In this document: piece by piece, positions 48,018 to 58,379 of the stretch
How positions within the stretch are numbered: position 1 is the first letter of the stretch
Layout: each line of letters starts with the position of its first letter
DNA from: Cylindrodendrum hubeiense
Lineage: Eukaryota; Ascomycota; Sordariomycetes; Hypocreales; Nectriaceae
Length of the DNA stretch: 64,000 nucleotides
Assembly: GCA_014621425.1 (NCBI GenBank)
Contig: JAANBB010000032.1
Coordinates: 62,001 to 126,000 of the forward strand
Direction: 5' to 3'
The notes under the pieces: generated by a model
Database searches by the model: none
What the model saw: only the letters and a program-made list of their open reading frames with translations
What the model was told of the DNA's origin: nothing
Made by a program: the position numbers and the translations under genes

Positions 48018-49970
48018 ATGGCGGCCAATGAAGTTAGTGTCAAATACAATTTAACCATTTCACAGGTTGTCTTAAATAAAACTCATCTCGAAGCACCGAG
48101 GAAACTTATGATTCTCATACAGAACATCGAATGCCTTATTCAGAATGATTTCGGAACGCATCTTGAACAGCTGGGCCTTTTTATGGGCCGCCGAAAGGCC
48201 CACATACACTATAATTGGGTTTGTTTTAAGCTGTTTCATTCTCTGGGTACGCATTTCGCTCTGACCCAACCTTATTGCGCTCTTCTCACGTCCAACCCAC
48301 AGATTACTAGCGTCTTAATTTATCGTTTATATTTCCACCCACTCGCTAAGTATCCCGGCCCATTCTGGGGTAGAGTCACCAACCTTTATGGTGCCTACCA
48401 TGGCTGGAAGGGAGACTGGTCAACGGAAATTCATCGTCTTCATCAGCAGTATGGCGACTACGTGCGCTGGACACCCGATTATTTGATCATCAACAGCTCC
48501 CAGGCTTTCCAGGGTACGTCGGCATTTCCTTTGCTGGCCTAGCCTTGAAACGCAGCGCATACTGATCACGAATGTCCAGATATTTATGGCGATGGTAGCA
48601 AGCCACTCAAGGCCAAGAACTACATTGTGCTAGCTCACAAGGCACCGAGCATTTTGACTCTCCGTGAGCCCAAGAAGCACCGCCCTCGTAGACATCGGGT
48701 TACTCAGGCTTTGTCGGACGAGAATGTAGCTCGACTGGAGCCCGGTATGCAGGAACACATTGGAAAGTTTTGTGATCAAATGTGCAATGAGCCAGGGGCA
48801 TGGTCGCCAGTTCGTGATATGGGCAAGTGGTGTGAGTATATCCCCCTTCATTAGGCTTTTGTGAGGCAACATCTCACGCACACAGGTAATTATCTCTTGT
48901 TCGACATGATGATGTCCATGGTGTTTAGCAACCCACTGAGATTGGTGACCGAGTCAACCTACCGACACATTCCCGATGTCATTCACCAGTCATCGAGACG
49001 CCAGAGCATCTACCTCCAGTCGATGAAGCTAGCCCTTCTGGGGTGGATGAAGCTCGATGAGCCATTTTTCCCTGAAGAGGTCAAAGCAAGGGACAAGTTT
49101 GTCGTGTTCCTGCGCAACGTCCTCAAGACTCGGTACAAGCGGTCCCTGCAGGAAGAGTCGGCGCACGATGTGTACGCGTTTCTCAAGGGCGGTCGACAAA
49201 ATCGGACGCGGAAGAGCTCACCCCTGGCGACTTGAATGCTGATTGCGCTACTATGATCATAGCCGGTGAGTGATGTCTCGTCATAAGTGACACCCTCTGA
49301 TACTCATGTTCGTCTAGGCTCCGATACAACGGCTACCAGTCTAGCCGGCTGCCTCTTTTACTTGGGCCGATACCGAGCTGCATACGACCAGGCTGCCGAG
49401 GAGGTCCGATCTCGCTTCAATAGCACCGAAGAGGTTCGCCTGGGAGCCACCTTGAAGTCGTGCACATACCTTCGAGCCTGCATCCAGGAAGCACTCCGCC
49501 TCTCGCCGGCAGTTGGTATCTCGCTCCCGCGCGAAATACCCGCCGGCGGTCTCGTTATCAACGGCTCGTATATCCCTGCTGGTTATCTAGTCGGCTCTGG
49601 CATTTACGCCGTGCACCATAAGGAGGATCACTTTTCGGATCCATTCACCTTCCGCCCGGAGCGCTGGCTGCCGGACCGCGGCGGTGCAACGGATCTGAAG
49701 AACCACGAGACCAAAGCGTATGGACCATTCTCCATCGGACCGCGCGGCTGCCTGGGCAAGGGCATTGCGATGAACGAGCTAATGCTCGCCATGGCGCACG
49801 TCTTCTTCGCCATGAATTTCGAGACGCTGACTGCAGACGGAGACGTTGTTACGGTGAAGGGGCCGGTGATGAGCGCGGTCCCCGGCGTCACCGAACTTCC
49901 CATCCAGGAATACGTGACGGCGCAGAGCGAAGGGCCGTACGTGCGTTATCGTCGCAGAGACATTAGCTGA
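48018..49970 (+). pseudogene. Cytochrome P450 with one frame break (isotrichodermin hydroxylase/CYP65-like)
   Basis: The 5' part starts at MAANEVSVKYNL (48018) or earlier at 47889 in the same open frame. An unusual insert precedes IYRLYFHPLAKYPGPFWGRVTNLYG, so an intron around 48066-48310 may apply. Introns after QAFQ and MGKW and before the I-helix are GT-AG. Signature motifs are IIAGSDTTATS (I-helix, split by the intron at 49265), EALR of the ExxR motif, FTFRPERW, and heme loop FSIGPRGCLG. At about 49198 (GACAAAATCGG) the frame changes by one base, so FLKGGR no longer continues into EELTPGDLN; this may be a real indel in a run of A or an assembly error. If real, the enzyme lacks the heme part. 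P450s are heme oxygenases on the ER membrane and oxidise metabolite scaffolds. The substrate is unknown. Confidence 0.8.
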
Positions 49971-50672
49971 TCTATCTGGGGGAGCTAGTTTCATGCGTAT
50001 GCGGTTAATGAGTTCGTATCGTGCATGCTCTGTGTGCGAATACTCGCGTCGTGGTGGCGAAGTGGTGGATATCTCGTCAATACTCGTCAGCGTGGCGCTG
50101 GGGTCTCGTATCTCGCCATCAATAGAGTCTCTAAATCCATCAGTTTCTAGATCAGCGTCCTATTTTTTGGCATGATAAAAGGTTTGGCACGATTGCGAGC
50201 CCGAGTGGGGGAGCGCGCTGTAATAAACTAATCGGAACCCAGAGCTGAAACACGAGGCGGTGGGCCCCGACGCCTTACCGACCTCGGATGATCGGTTAAC
50301 TCTAGTTACGAAGCGGAAAAATAATGGAGTCGAACCCATTGGTGGAACATTGGACATGGGTTCATGGCTCGGGGACTTCGGCACCACTCCCAACTGCTGC
50401 TAATCCCACACAAGCTATGTCCTAACTCACCGTTTCAGGTCGCGGCAGCTATAGGCCAGCTAGTTGTCGGATTCGGGATGCCAGAGCCCGCGAGCTGAAG
50501 CTAGAGTCCCGATTAGGAGTCGGACGCCGTAATGACAGGAGAACTATTGAAAACGGCTCGGTCCGTCAAGGTGCACGACTGACGATATAAGACTTCCTGT
50601 CGTCCACCTAGTATTGCAGTCTATCACTCAACCACATCTCATCCACTACATTCCTCGACCATTCTCTTCATC
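49971..50672. other. Intergenic, promoter of the GH12 gene
   Basis: It contains a GTGGGG motif near 50206, which matches the CreA core SYGGRG, and a TATA box at 50586. No gene is seen. A GGTTCGA-like B-box on the minus strand is not a tRNA. Confidence 0.45.
50586..50591 (+). promoter_or_regulatory. TATA box of the GH12 gene
   Basis: TATAAG is 87 bp upstream of the ATG at 50673. Confidence 0.4.
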
Positions 50673-51527
50673 ATGAAGTCCGTCTCCGTTCTTGTGTCGG
50701 CTCTGCTGGCCACTGTCGCCGTCGCCAACCCCACTCCCACGCTCGAGAAGCGCGCCTCCACCTGGTGCGGCGCCTTCGGCAGCGTTGCCACCAACGGATA
50801 TACCTTCTACCACAACAACTGGGGCTCCGGAAAGGCCACCTCTGGATCTCAGTGCACCACCTTCAACGGTGTCACCAGCAACTCCTTCTCATGGTCCACC
50901 TCCTGGAGCTGGGCTGGAGGCCCCAACGATGTCAAGTCGTACTCCAACGTTGCGCTTGAGAAGGTCAACAAGCCGCTCTCGGCCATCAAGTCCATCCCCT
51001 CCACCTGGACCTGGAGGTATGCACAGCTCAACCTCAATCTCGTCTTGTAGCAAACTAACCACCTTACAGATACACCGGTACCAACATGGTCGCCGATGTC
51101 TCTTACGACCTGTGGCTCGCCCCGTCTGTTGGTGCCAACAACAAGTACGAGATTATGATCTGGGTCGGCTCGTACGGCGGCGCGGGTCCCATCTCCACCC
51201 CTTGGGGTGTCACCATTGCCACGCCTACCATTCTCGGTACCAAGTGGAAGCTGTACAAGGGACCCAACGGTGACACCACTGTCTTCTCCTTCGTCGCTCC
51301 TAGCAACATGGGCAACTTCAGCGGTGATCTCAACAAGTTCTTCCAGTACCTGGTTGCCAGCCAGGGTGTGAGCAACACCAATGTTGTCACCAGCCTCCAG
51401 GCCGGCACTGAGCCTTTCACTGGTAAGTTGCCAACTCCTACACTCTCAGACTACTTGATTTAACATTCTTTTGCTAGGCTCTAACGGTGTCTTCACCACC
51501 TCCAAGTATACCATCTCTGTCAACTAA
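50673..51527 (+). CDS. Secreted GH12 endoglucanase/xyloglucanase
   Basis: Exons 50673-51016, 51070-51422 and 51478-51527 join to 248 codons. The signal peptide (MKSVSVLVSALLATVAVA) and a short propeptide end with EKR, a Kex2 cut site, before ASTWCGAFGS. The GH12 beta-jelly-roll motifs follow: FYHNNWGSG, SFSWSTSWSWAGG, TNMVADVSYDLWLA. The nucleophile Glu is in YEIMIWVGSYGG and the acid/base Glu in SLQAGTEPFTG, so both catalytic residues are present. Length and motif spacing are normal. The enzyme is extracellular and hydrolyses beta-1,4-glucan or xyloglucan of plant cell walls. GH12 proteins of some fungi and oomycetes are also recognised by plant receptors. It is divided from the metabolite relics by a large promoter and is probably unrelated to them. 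Confidence 0.95.
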
Positions 51528-52340
51528 ATGTTGGGTAATAGTGTCATCAGCTAGCAATTTGTTAGCCCGACTGCTGTAGACTTCATTTCATTGTATATAT
51601 CGTACTTGGTTAAATATAGAACTTGAAATTATGCGATTGATTTATTACTATTTTGATATTTAAGGACAAATTACAGTTCTCCATCTACCCTCTTGAACAT
51701 GTTGAAGTATAGATCACATATGTTGGCAGTTGTAATAAGTCTTGTCACTACTCTCAATGAATGGTCATTATATCTACGTAGACCTTAAATTCAAACAAAC
51801 TCCCACATTTTTATCAGACAGCAGTGAAGAAGATGTCTCTGCCCATGGAAATCATTCTCGCCATGTCATTGTAACATCGTGACAATATTAATGGCCCACT
51901 GAGGTTACCGTTGACGAGGACGTCTGTCGAAGTCGAGGAGGTGGTTGACTTTGGCTTGGTGATCCAGGTTGGTTCAGATCCTGAGGTTGTATCTAGGGCA
52001 GAAAACGCCGGCTCAGTCGCCTCTGGGAGGCATCACAAATTGGGCGTTGAGGTTTGAGCCAGGCCCTGGTGGATCAAATACGGATCTTTGGGGTTAGCTC
52101 ACTAGCTGCTAGAAGACCTTCCGTAGGTTGGTACTATATTGAAGCCGTTAGATTTATGTCCAAGAGTGACATGTCATATCGTATACAGGGATCGTACACT
52201 CCCCTGACCAGCTAGGACAGCTAGACTAGACTATCTCAGAGACTAGCCAAGTCTCGATCCTCGATACGACAACGTGAAAACTTAAACCTCCATCTATCCA
52301 GATCCCTGCTACTTTGACCTTTCTGATTTCTTCAATAAGA

Positions 52341-52392
52341 CTAGACCTTCAATCTAGACCTTCAATCTAGACCCTCGGTCTAGACCTTCTTT
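52341..52392 (+). repeat. Four 13-bp tandem units of CTAGACCTTCAAT type
   Basis: Two exact units (52341-52366) are followed by CTAGACCCTCGGT and CTAGACCTTCTTT. The gene-free 51528-52560 is rich in CTAG words. Confidence 0.6.
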
Positions 52393-52559
52393 CTTATCTT
52401 GATAGTCTCGTTTCTATCTGTTTAGTACCTTTCTTACCTTGAATCGGCCTACTCATACAGAAACAACCCTCTCTCTACACCATGCTGTGTGCTTGAGTCA
52501 CTATGTTTGCTTCTTCAAAGCAGGATGACTACGATCCTGAAATCCTGTTGGAATCATTA

Positions 52560-53060
52560 ACTTTTGTGGCCTCTGCCATTTAGTTATTCTCTTTCCCAAA
52601 GGCATGGACGCCGATCGTATCGTTGCGTATCCCGGAAAAGCGGCAAATGCGAGGTTTCTTTGAGGATGCGGGCCGACTACTGCATCGCTATACGTGAGGG
52701 CTCCGATTGGACTAAGGCAAATATCTAGTCCCTCAATATCCCCATTTACGCTATCTCAAGTTCTAAAATTGCGCTAACGGATTATCTCGCTATGATCAAA
52801 GCCGGCGGTGCTTACATACAAGTCGGTACTCCTGATTACAGCAATTTACCACAGATCAGTGCTGGAACACTCTTCGATGAGTTCAATATCAGGGGCGGCT
52901 TCACCGATTCATCCGATGGTATTAAAAAACCATGCTTATACTCGCCGCCGAGAAGTATGTTGAGTCCTGGATTGAGACATGGCCTGGAAAGACGATAATC
53001 AGACAGTGGTTGACTTGTAAAATGCCCAAGGTACCGATACGTTCTGGTAAATGAGAAACA
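52560..53060 (+). pseudogene. Relic of a zinc-type (MDR) alcohol dehydrogenase, C-terminal part
   Basis: Pieces of one protein occur in order on the plus strand in several frames: VILFPKGMDADRIVAY (Rossmann region), ADYCIAIREGSDWTKANI followed by TAG, SLNIPIYAISSSKIALTDYLAMIKAGGAYIQVGTP, GGFTDSSDGIKK, then after a shift of two bases ILAAEKYVESWIETWPGK. This matches the cofactor-binding half of cinnamyl-alcohol-dehydrogenase-like NADPH enzymes. The zinc-binding N-terminal half is absent. One stop and at least three frame changes exclude function. It lies downstream of the CTAG-rich repeat and may be an insertion-damaged duplicate. Confidence 0.7.
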
Positions 53061-53855
53061 GAGGTGAATTACACACCGCTGTAAATTACGGAGGCTATCA
53101 ATACACTAAGTACCTCAATCTTCAAAAGAATATCCTTCATCATAAATATTTATTATGAATATTGTTTCTAAAACCCCCTTCTCAGAGAGGACAAAGTGTT
53201 GATAGAACGCACAACCCGACGTAGGGAAAATTCGCAGAAAGAATGCAGGCAACAACATGGAGATCGGAGAAGAATACGGCGATATCTCGTGGCGGAGCAA
53301 GGCTTTTCAGCTTCATTTGTATCGTCGCACCCAAGGCACCTTAGCTGAATGCCAACGAGCATGATTAGTGGTGGCTGCAGCCAATGAACGATGGGGTTTG
53401 CCATGCTCAGCCTCCACGCAATTAGGCGCCCATCTGCAGAGTGATTTTACCCCTCAAAATTCAAAATACAATTATCGAAAGACGGAGCAGGGTATTAGGG
53501 ACAAAATATCCGTCTCCCGCATCCGCCTGCTGACTGTCTTGAATGCACAGAAACACCATATTGTGCTTCTTGGCGCGATACTCACTCGCCGTATCACCTC
53601 TATCTCGCTGGTATTGACAGCCACGCCACCAAAGGCACTTGGCAGAACTAGACATCATTCCCACCAAGCCATTTATTGCGGAACCGATTCGGAACCCTTA
53701 TTCACGGTATTCAAGTACCGGGCCTTCTGCATTATCCAGTGCAGCCAGAAACAACGCTCAAGCGAAGCTTGCTCCAACAACAAACGCTCCCCGGCAGGAT
53801 TAAGAGATCAAGGTTCACCTTAATTGCTCTGCCCGACTCCACTTGGGGAGATAAA
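53061..53855. other. Intergenic before the multi-TM gene
   Basis: Short ORFs of up to 151 codons overlap on both strands, with no family features and biased reading of the same DNA. I see no gene. Confidence 0.4.
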
Positions 53856-54911
53856 ATGGCCTCAATATGCAATTACTCGCATCCAGAACTCCAAATAACG
53901 GATGGCCTCATCCGCCAACAAAGCGGATCCCTGTTTCCTTATAACCCCGAGTTCTACGAGCGAGCCACCGGATTATATGGCCCAGGGAGCATATACTGCT
54001 GGTATTTTATGCTGGCTTCCACCATTCTCAACTGGGCCTGCACCCCAAAAGATGAAGATGGCTATCGGCGACCTGGCCTCTCAAACGACCTCTTAGCCGT
54101 AGTCGCCTACCCAATGTTTGCTGCAACAGACGCTCTAGTACAAGCAATGAAGGCATTAGGAACCGACCAGCGCGCCTTGGCACTCTTCTGTCTTCGGTTT
54201 CCCGAAACGGACCTCACTGGATTTGCCAAATTTAACAACACCCAGCTCAACCTCCACGACATTCCACCCGATGTACTCGACCTTGGCCAACGCGTCATTG
54301 ACATTACTGGGCCACTTACCGTCTGCTATACATTCACGGCTGTATGCATTGCCTTGATCATTTGGTTCGCCGATATATTCAGCAAAACTTTATTGCGACC
54401 AACACCCTGGACTAAGAGGGCCATCTACATCGCATATGGGTACGTCGTACTTACCCTCACGATATTTCACCTCAGTCTCGGAAATTTGGGTATCAGCCTT
54501 ATACTCAGCGTCTATGAAGCAATGGTTCCTGTAGAGTTCGTCTTCGTATTTGGTTCCTTGGCTGTCACAGCCCTTAGCTTCCTTGGGTCAGTTGGCATGA
54601 TGATTGAATCTTGTATGAAACGAAACATGGCGGATTTTGTTGAGGCTCTAAAGACATTGGGTGCTGTGATCATCATCGCTGCCATCACGGGGGTCATGGT
54701 GTTTGTTTTCTTCAGCGACAAGCTCAGATTAGTTCCAGACTTAGCCGTTACTGTCGGCGAGAGAGATCAGCTTGCTACCTTGATCGTTGGGGTTGTCACC
54801 CTCACCTTCACTCTGTTGGATGTTATACGCGACTGGCAGCCAGATACCGAGATTGATAACGAGGAGATGCAGACATTGAATACGGATGTAGAAAATGGCG
54901 ATTCAAGTTAA
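53856..54911 (+). CDS. Multi-TM membrane protein of unknown function
   Basis: A single exon of 351 codons from MASICNYSHPEL, chosen because upstream in-frame residues are not conserved-looking. About six to seven membrane helices are visible: YCWYFMLASTILNW, PLTVCYTFTAVCIALIIWF, AIYIAYGYVVLTLTIFHL, FVFVFGSLAVTALSFLGSVG, TLGAVIIIAAITGVMVFVFF and LATLIVGVVTLTFTLLDVI. A soluble stretch after the first helix contains PKDEDGYRRPGLSNDLLAVV. The tail is acidic (DTEIDNEEMQ). No transporter signature is recognisable. It probably lies in plasma or endomembranes. Similar multi-TM proteins are often called hypothetical in filamentous fungi, so function cannot be assigned. It is followed by a 2EXR/F-box-like gene in the same direction. 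Confidence 0.7.
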   Translation: MASICNYSHPELQITDGLIRQQSGSLFPYNPEFYERATGLYGPGSIYCWYFMLASTILNWACTPKDEDGYRRPGLSNDLLAVVAYPMFAATDALVQAMKALGTDQRALALFCLRFPETDLTGFAKFNNTQLNLHDIPPDVLDLGQRVIDITGPLTVCYTFTAVCIALIIWFADIFSKTLLRPTPWTKRAIYIAYGYVVLTLTIFHLSLGNLGISLILSVYEAMVPVEFVFVFGSLAVTALSFLGSVGMMIESCMKRNMADFVEALKTLGAVIIIAAITGVMVFVFFSDKLRLVPDLAVTVGERDQLATLIVGVVTLTFTLLDVIRDWQPDTEIDNEEMQTLNTDVENGDSS

Positions 54912-55196
54912 ATTGATCATGATATTATGTTCATTGATATTTCAAGATTGGTTTGTACATTTCCCTGACTCCACGTCCTTAGTCCAAGAACGAGTTAATG
55001 GGTGGGGATTTATTCTCCGCAAAATGTGCGCATAGACCCACGACGCTGTTGCCTAGTAAGAATCCCTCATTAAACAGCACGTGGTGGAGTTCATGCTGAC
55101 ACATAAATATCTCGTCTTTCTGGCCATTTTTACACTTCCCCTAGCGATACTTTGGTACAGAACTTGGTCCATTTCGTGAGGCTCAGCAACATCACT

Positions 55197-56078
55197 ATGA
55201 CAGCTCATTCGACGTCATTTCTCCACCTTCCCCGTGAGGTTCGGGAGATGGTTTATGACGTCGCATTTGAGAATATCGAGCACAGTAGCCTGTATAACTC
55301 CGGCACTGCCTATACGAAAGACTCCTCACCCCTTCTTTATGTGCATGAGAGCATCACAGAGGACCTTCAACCGCGCCTTTACCGGGATCATACTATTGTC
55401 CTGCCACTACAGGAACCGAGCGAATTTGTCAAAGGAGAGGACACTGTCGCGCATCACCTTGAAAAGGTTTCGCGAATGATGAAAAATCGAGCAACAACAA
55501 TTATAATAGAGGCTGCCCAGACGGGACGTGTTTACGAGACTGACGAGGAGAATACGAGTGGGGGTGAGCCTGAAGAGGACTATGACTTTTGGCATGAGGA
55601 ACAGGGGGGGGTTAGATTCGCCAAGAAAATAACCCAAGAGCTGCTGAGCATGAAGGCCCAGTTGCCGTCGGCGACAAGGGTCAAGTTGATTTTTTGGTTT
55701 GGCAAGTGGGTGACGTATTCCCAGCATTGGAAAAGCCAGCTCGCATGGCTGAAGAAGCAATGGGATGAGCTTGAAGTGGAAATCCAGCTCAACCTATTCG
55801 ACTTTGACGACCCAGATGCTGGCGACGGCGGCTCCAACTGGATACAATGCTGGAAGGAAGAGTACAAGGACACTCCATACATCGATTTCTCGGCCATTGA
55901 TCTCTCCTACAACGATCACCAATCGGGGCAGTACACAGGCATGGAATTCGACCCGGCAGGGTGGGAAGACCCTTACGTCAACACCATGTCCACGGAGGAG
56001 AAAAACGAGATTCTCCATTCCGGAGCCCGGGTGGAATGCCGCCCGTTATTTGTCAAGCCAGGGCCAGGAGACAACTGA
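55197..56078 (+). CDS. 2EXR/F-box-like fungal protein
   Basis: A single exon of 293 codons. The N terminus STSFLHLPREVREMVYDVAF is the short helical signature of fungal 2EXR and F-box-like proteins (LPxEVRxxIY). YRDHTIVLPL, an acidic insert (ETDEENTSGGEPEEDYD) and a C-terminal domain with IFWFGKWVTYSQHW, WLKKQWDELEVEIQ and IDLSYNDHQSG follow. There is no membrane segment or signal. Such proteins are abundant and fast-evolving in filamentous ascomycetes; a role as substrate adaptor of SCF ubiquitin ligases is possible but unproven. The start at 55197 follows AACATCACTATGA. Confidence 0.7.
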   Translation: MTAHSTSFLHLPREVREMVYDVAFENIEHSSLYNSGTAYTKDSSPLLYVHESITEDLQPRLYRDHTIVLPLQEPSEFVKGEDTVAHHLEKVSRMMKNRATTIIIEAAQTGRVYETDEENTSGGEPEEDYDFWHEEQGGVRFAKKITQELLSMKAQLPSATRVKLIFWFGKWVTYSQHWKSQLAWLKKQWDELEVEIQLNLFDFDDPDAGDGGSNWIQCWKEEYKDTPYIDFSAIDLSYNDHQSGQYTGMEFDPAGWEDPYVNTMSTEEKNEILHSGARVECRPLFVKPGPGDN

Positions 56079-57247
56079 AGCAGGGCAGGCGACACCTGAA
56101 GGAAGCCCCGGTAGATGCTTTTTAACTTGGGAATATAATTTTTGACAATGCCAACTTGTTACATAACTGCGTGGCGATCCATTTTTCAATCCTTTATTTG
56201 GTTATGGAGAACGTGTTGCGTGAATGTCGTTTGTCCGATGCTGATGAGTTCCCATCAATGCCGCACAAGACCAGCTCCTGTCGCAATACCTATGGCAAAA
56301 AAGAGTACGGGCCTCAACGTTTTGCTGTTGGGCATGAGTTCCAGGCACGTGATATTTCGAGAGTCGGCATCTCGGTCATTTCGAATCGGTCTTAGCGGAC
56401 ACGGAGATTATCTCCGTCATAAACATTCACTACGAAACAAGCTTTCATGTACACATCCCTCTTAGCATTTGTGCACGTAGTTGACTTGGAAAATGGCGTC
56501 AAAATGATTAAAGAAATCCCACCAAGGTTCTTCAATGACAAGGCAAAGAGGAATCCAACAGCATTAAACATCTTCCAACTGCAGTCTCCGGCCAGAAACG
56601 CATCCTCCATGAACCGTTCCATGAGCTGTAGGGTAGGCAAACAGGGTCAATACGCTATTCCCCTTTAGGAAAGTTCTTTCTGATTGGTCGGACTTTCAAC
56701 ATCTCCGGCCCGAGCGGGGCTTTACAATTGTGTCACTCAAACGAGTCACGGCAACAGGCATCTGGGCCTGGGACACTTATTCCGACCACAGAGCTGCCCC
56801 GCCTTGTATGTCGCGGCTCATTGAGAGACCATAGAGCTGTCCCGCCTTGTGTGTCGTGTCTCATGAGACCGTCGGCAACCCTTTACCCGATCTGGAAACC
56901 TGTCTCCTATTGGTCGCTAGCTCGATCCCCACGTCCAAGCATATCTCCGTTGTTTGGGGCTTGGAGTGGACATGTTCAGTGCTCTCGCTTCCTTATTCTT
57001 CTTTCGCGGATTTACCAAAGATCGAATCACTCCAATCCCCGTGGAATCCGTAAAGGCCGATCGTTTCGTGTCACTGAATCTCTGGACGGGATATATAACA
57101 GACATGCCATTCCCGCCATTGTAGTTGAAGCAATCACTCCTGTCCTGATAACTCCATCATCACTCGCACATAATCCACGCTCTGCCTTTATCCCATTGTA
57201 TTTCTACCTTTCCACCTCTAAATCATCCTCACCGAAACGAAGAAATC
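56079..57247. other. Intergenic with a small tandem duplication and SDR promoter
   Basis: An imperfect tandem duplication lies at 56790-56870. A TATA-like ATATATAA at 57091-57098 lies 150 bp before the SDR start. Other short ORFs are not supported. Confidence 0.45.
56790..56870 (+). repeat. Imperfect tandem duplication of about 40 bp
   Basis: 56790-56830 and 56833-56870 share AGAGCTGYCCCGCCTTGTRTGTCG. Most differences are C/T or A/G transitions. Confidence 0.6.
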
Positions 57248-58379
57248 ATGTCTGCCGATATTGCCACCCAACGCCACGACCTCCCGCTCCTCGCCACCAC
57301 CGAGACCTGTTCGGGCGGGACATACATCGTCACAGGTGCTAACGTCGGTCTCGGCCTCGAGGCGGCTAAGCACCTCGTATCGCTCGGTGCCTCCAAGGTT
57401 GTCATGGCTGTCCGTAACCTCAGTGCTGGTGAAGACGCCAAGGCCGAGATCGAGAAGGCAACAGGCATTGTCAATGTCGCCGAGGTCTGGGTCCTCGACC
57501 TGGCAAGCTACGATTCCGTCAAGGCTTTCGCCAAGAAGGCCATGTCGGAACTTGACCGTATTGACGCTATAATTGAGAACGCGGCCGTCGCTATAGCTGG
57601 TAGCACCCAGCCTGAGGGCCACCTTACACCCGTTACAGTCAATGTGCTGAGCACCTTGCTCCTCGCAGTTTTAATGTTGCCTAAGCTGAGCGAGAGCGCT
57701 AAAAGGTTTGGCATCGTGCCTCACATTACCTTCGTCACTAGCAGAGTTGGTTTCGACGCCAAGTCGGATTGGGATATCATCAAAGATGACCCGGTGCGAA
57801 AATTGGACACTGATGGAGCCTTGATCATGAAAGCGTATGAAATCCCGAAAGAACACAGTCGGCAAGAAGCATTGTCGCTAGCACGACCAAGCTAACATAT
57901 ACCCATCTAGGTATCCGCTTTCTAAACTTTTGGAGACCTTTACAGTCCGTGAGTTCGCAGCCATGAACCCGGTGTCTCGCACCGGAGTTGTTATGAATCT
58001 TGTCTGCCCTGGCCTTTGCCGGACCACGCTCAGCCGAGACGCGCCACAGCCCTTCCGTGATATGCTCGCCGACCAACTTGCAAAGTTCGGACGCACCGCC
58101 GAGGACGGCAGCCGCAATCTCCTGGCCGGAGCAGTCAAGGGCAAGGAGAGCCATGGATGCTTGCTGGATTCCACCGAGATCGCCGAGTAAGTCAACATCT
58201 TGGAATCCTGCTGGATATTTGGCTACTAGATGCTAACGAGAATACAATACAGGGAGAAAGTGCCTGACTGGGTGACAAGTGAAGAAGGCAAACAGTCGCA
58301 GAAGCTTGTTTGGGATGTTGTCGCCAAGGAACTCGAGTCTGCCGAGCCTGGTTGTCTGCAGAAGTTGGTGTCTGTTTAG
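57248..58379 (+). CDS. Short-chain dehydrogenase/reductase (retinol dehydrogenase-like)
   Basis: Exons 57248-57834, 57911-58186 and 58253-58379 join to 329 codons. The cofactor motif is YIVTGANVGLGLEAAKHL (TGxxxGxG) after a 20-residue lead. Then come VMAVRNLSAGEDAKAEIEK, VWVLDLASYDSVKAF (the adenine-binding Asp-Leu), IDAIIENAAVA, and Ser in ITFVTSRVG. The catalytic Tyr-X3-Lys is split by the first intron and reads YPLSK. PG motif VCPGLCRTTLSRD follows. It resembles fungal SDRs that accompany secondary metabolism (WW-domain oxidoreductase/retinol dehydrogenase type), but the substrate is unknown. It is intact, with a TATA-like ATATATAA 150 bp upstream. Confidence 0.92.

Noticed and set aside
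50240..50345. GGTTCGACTCC on the minus strand, like a tRNA B-box
   Set aside because: No A-box, no 5-bp T-stem with a 7-nt loop and no acceptor stem can be formed.
53123..56440. Short similarity between 53134-53153 and 56418-56437, where four of 20 bases differ, all C/T
   Set aside because: Too short to separate from chance and not extended on either side.
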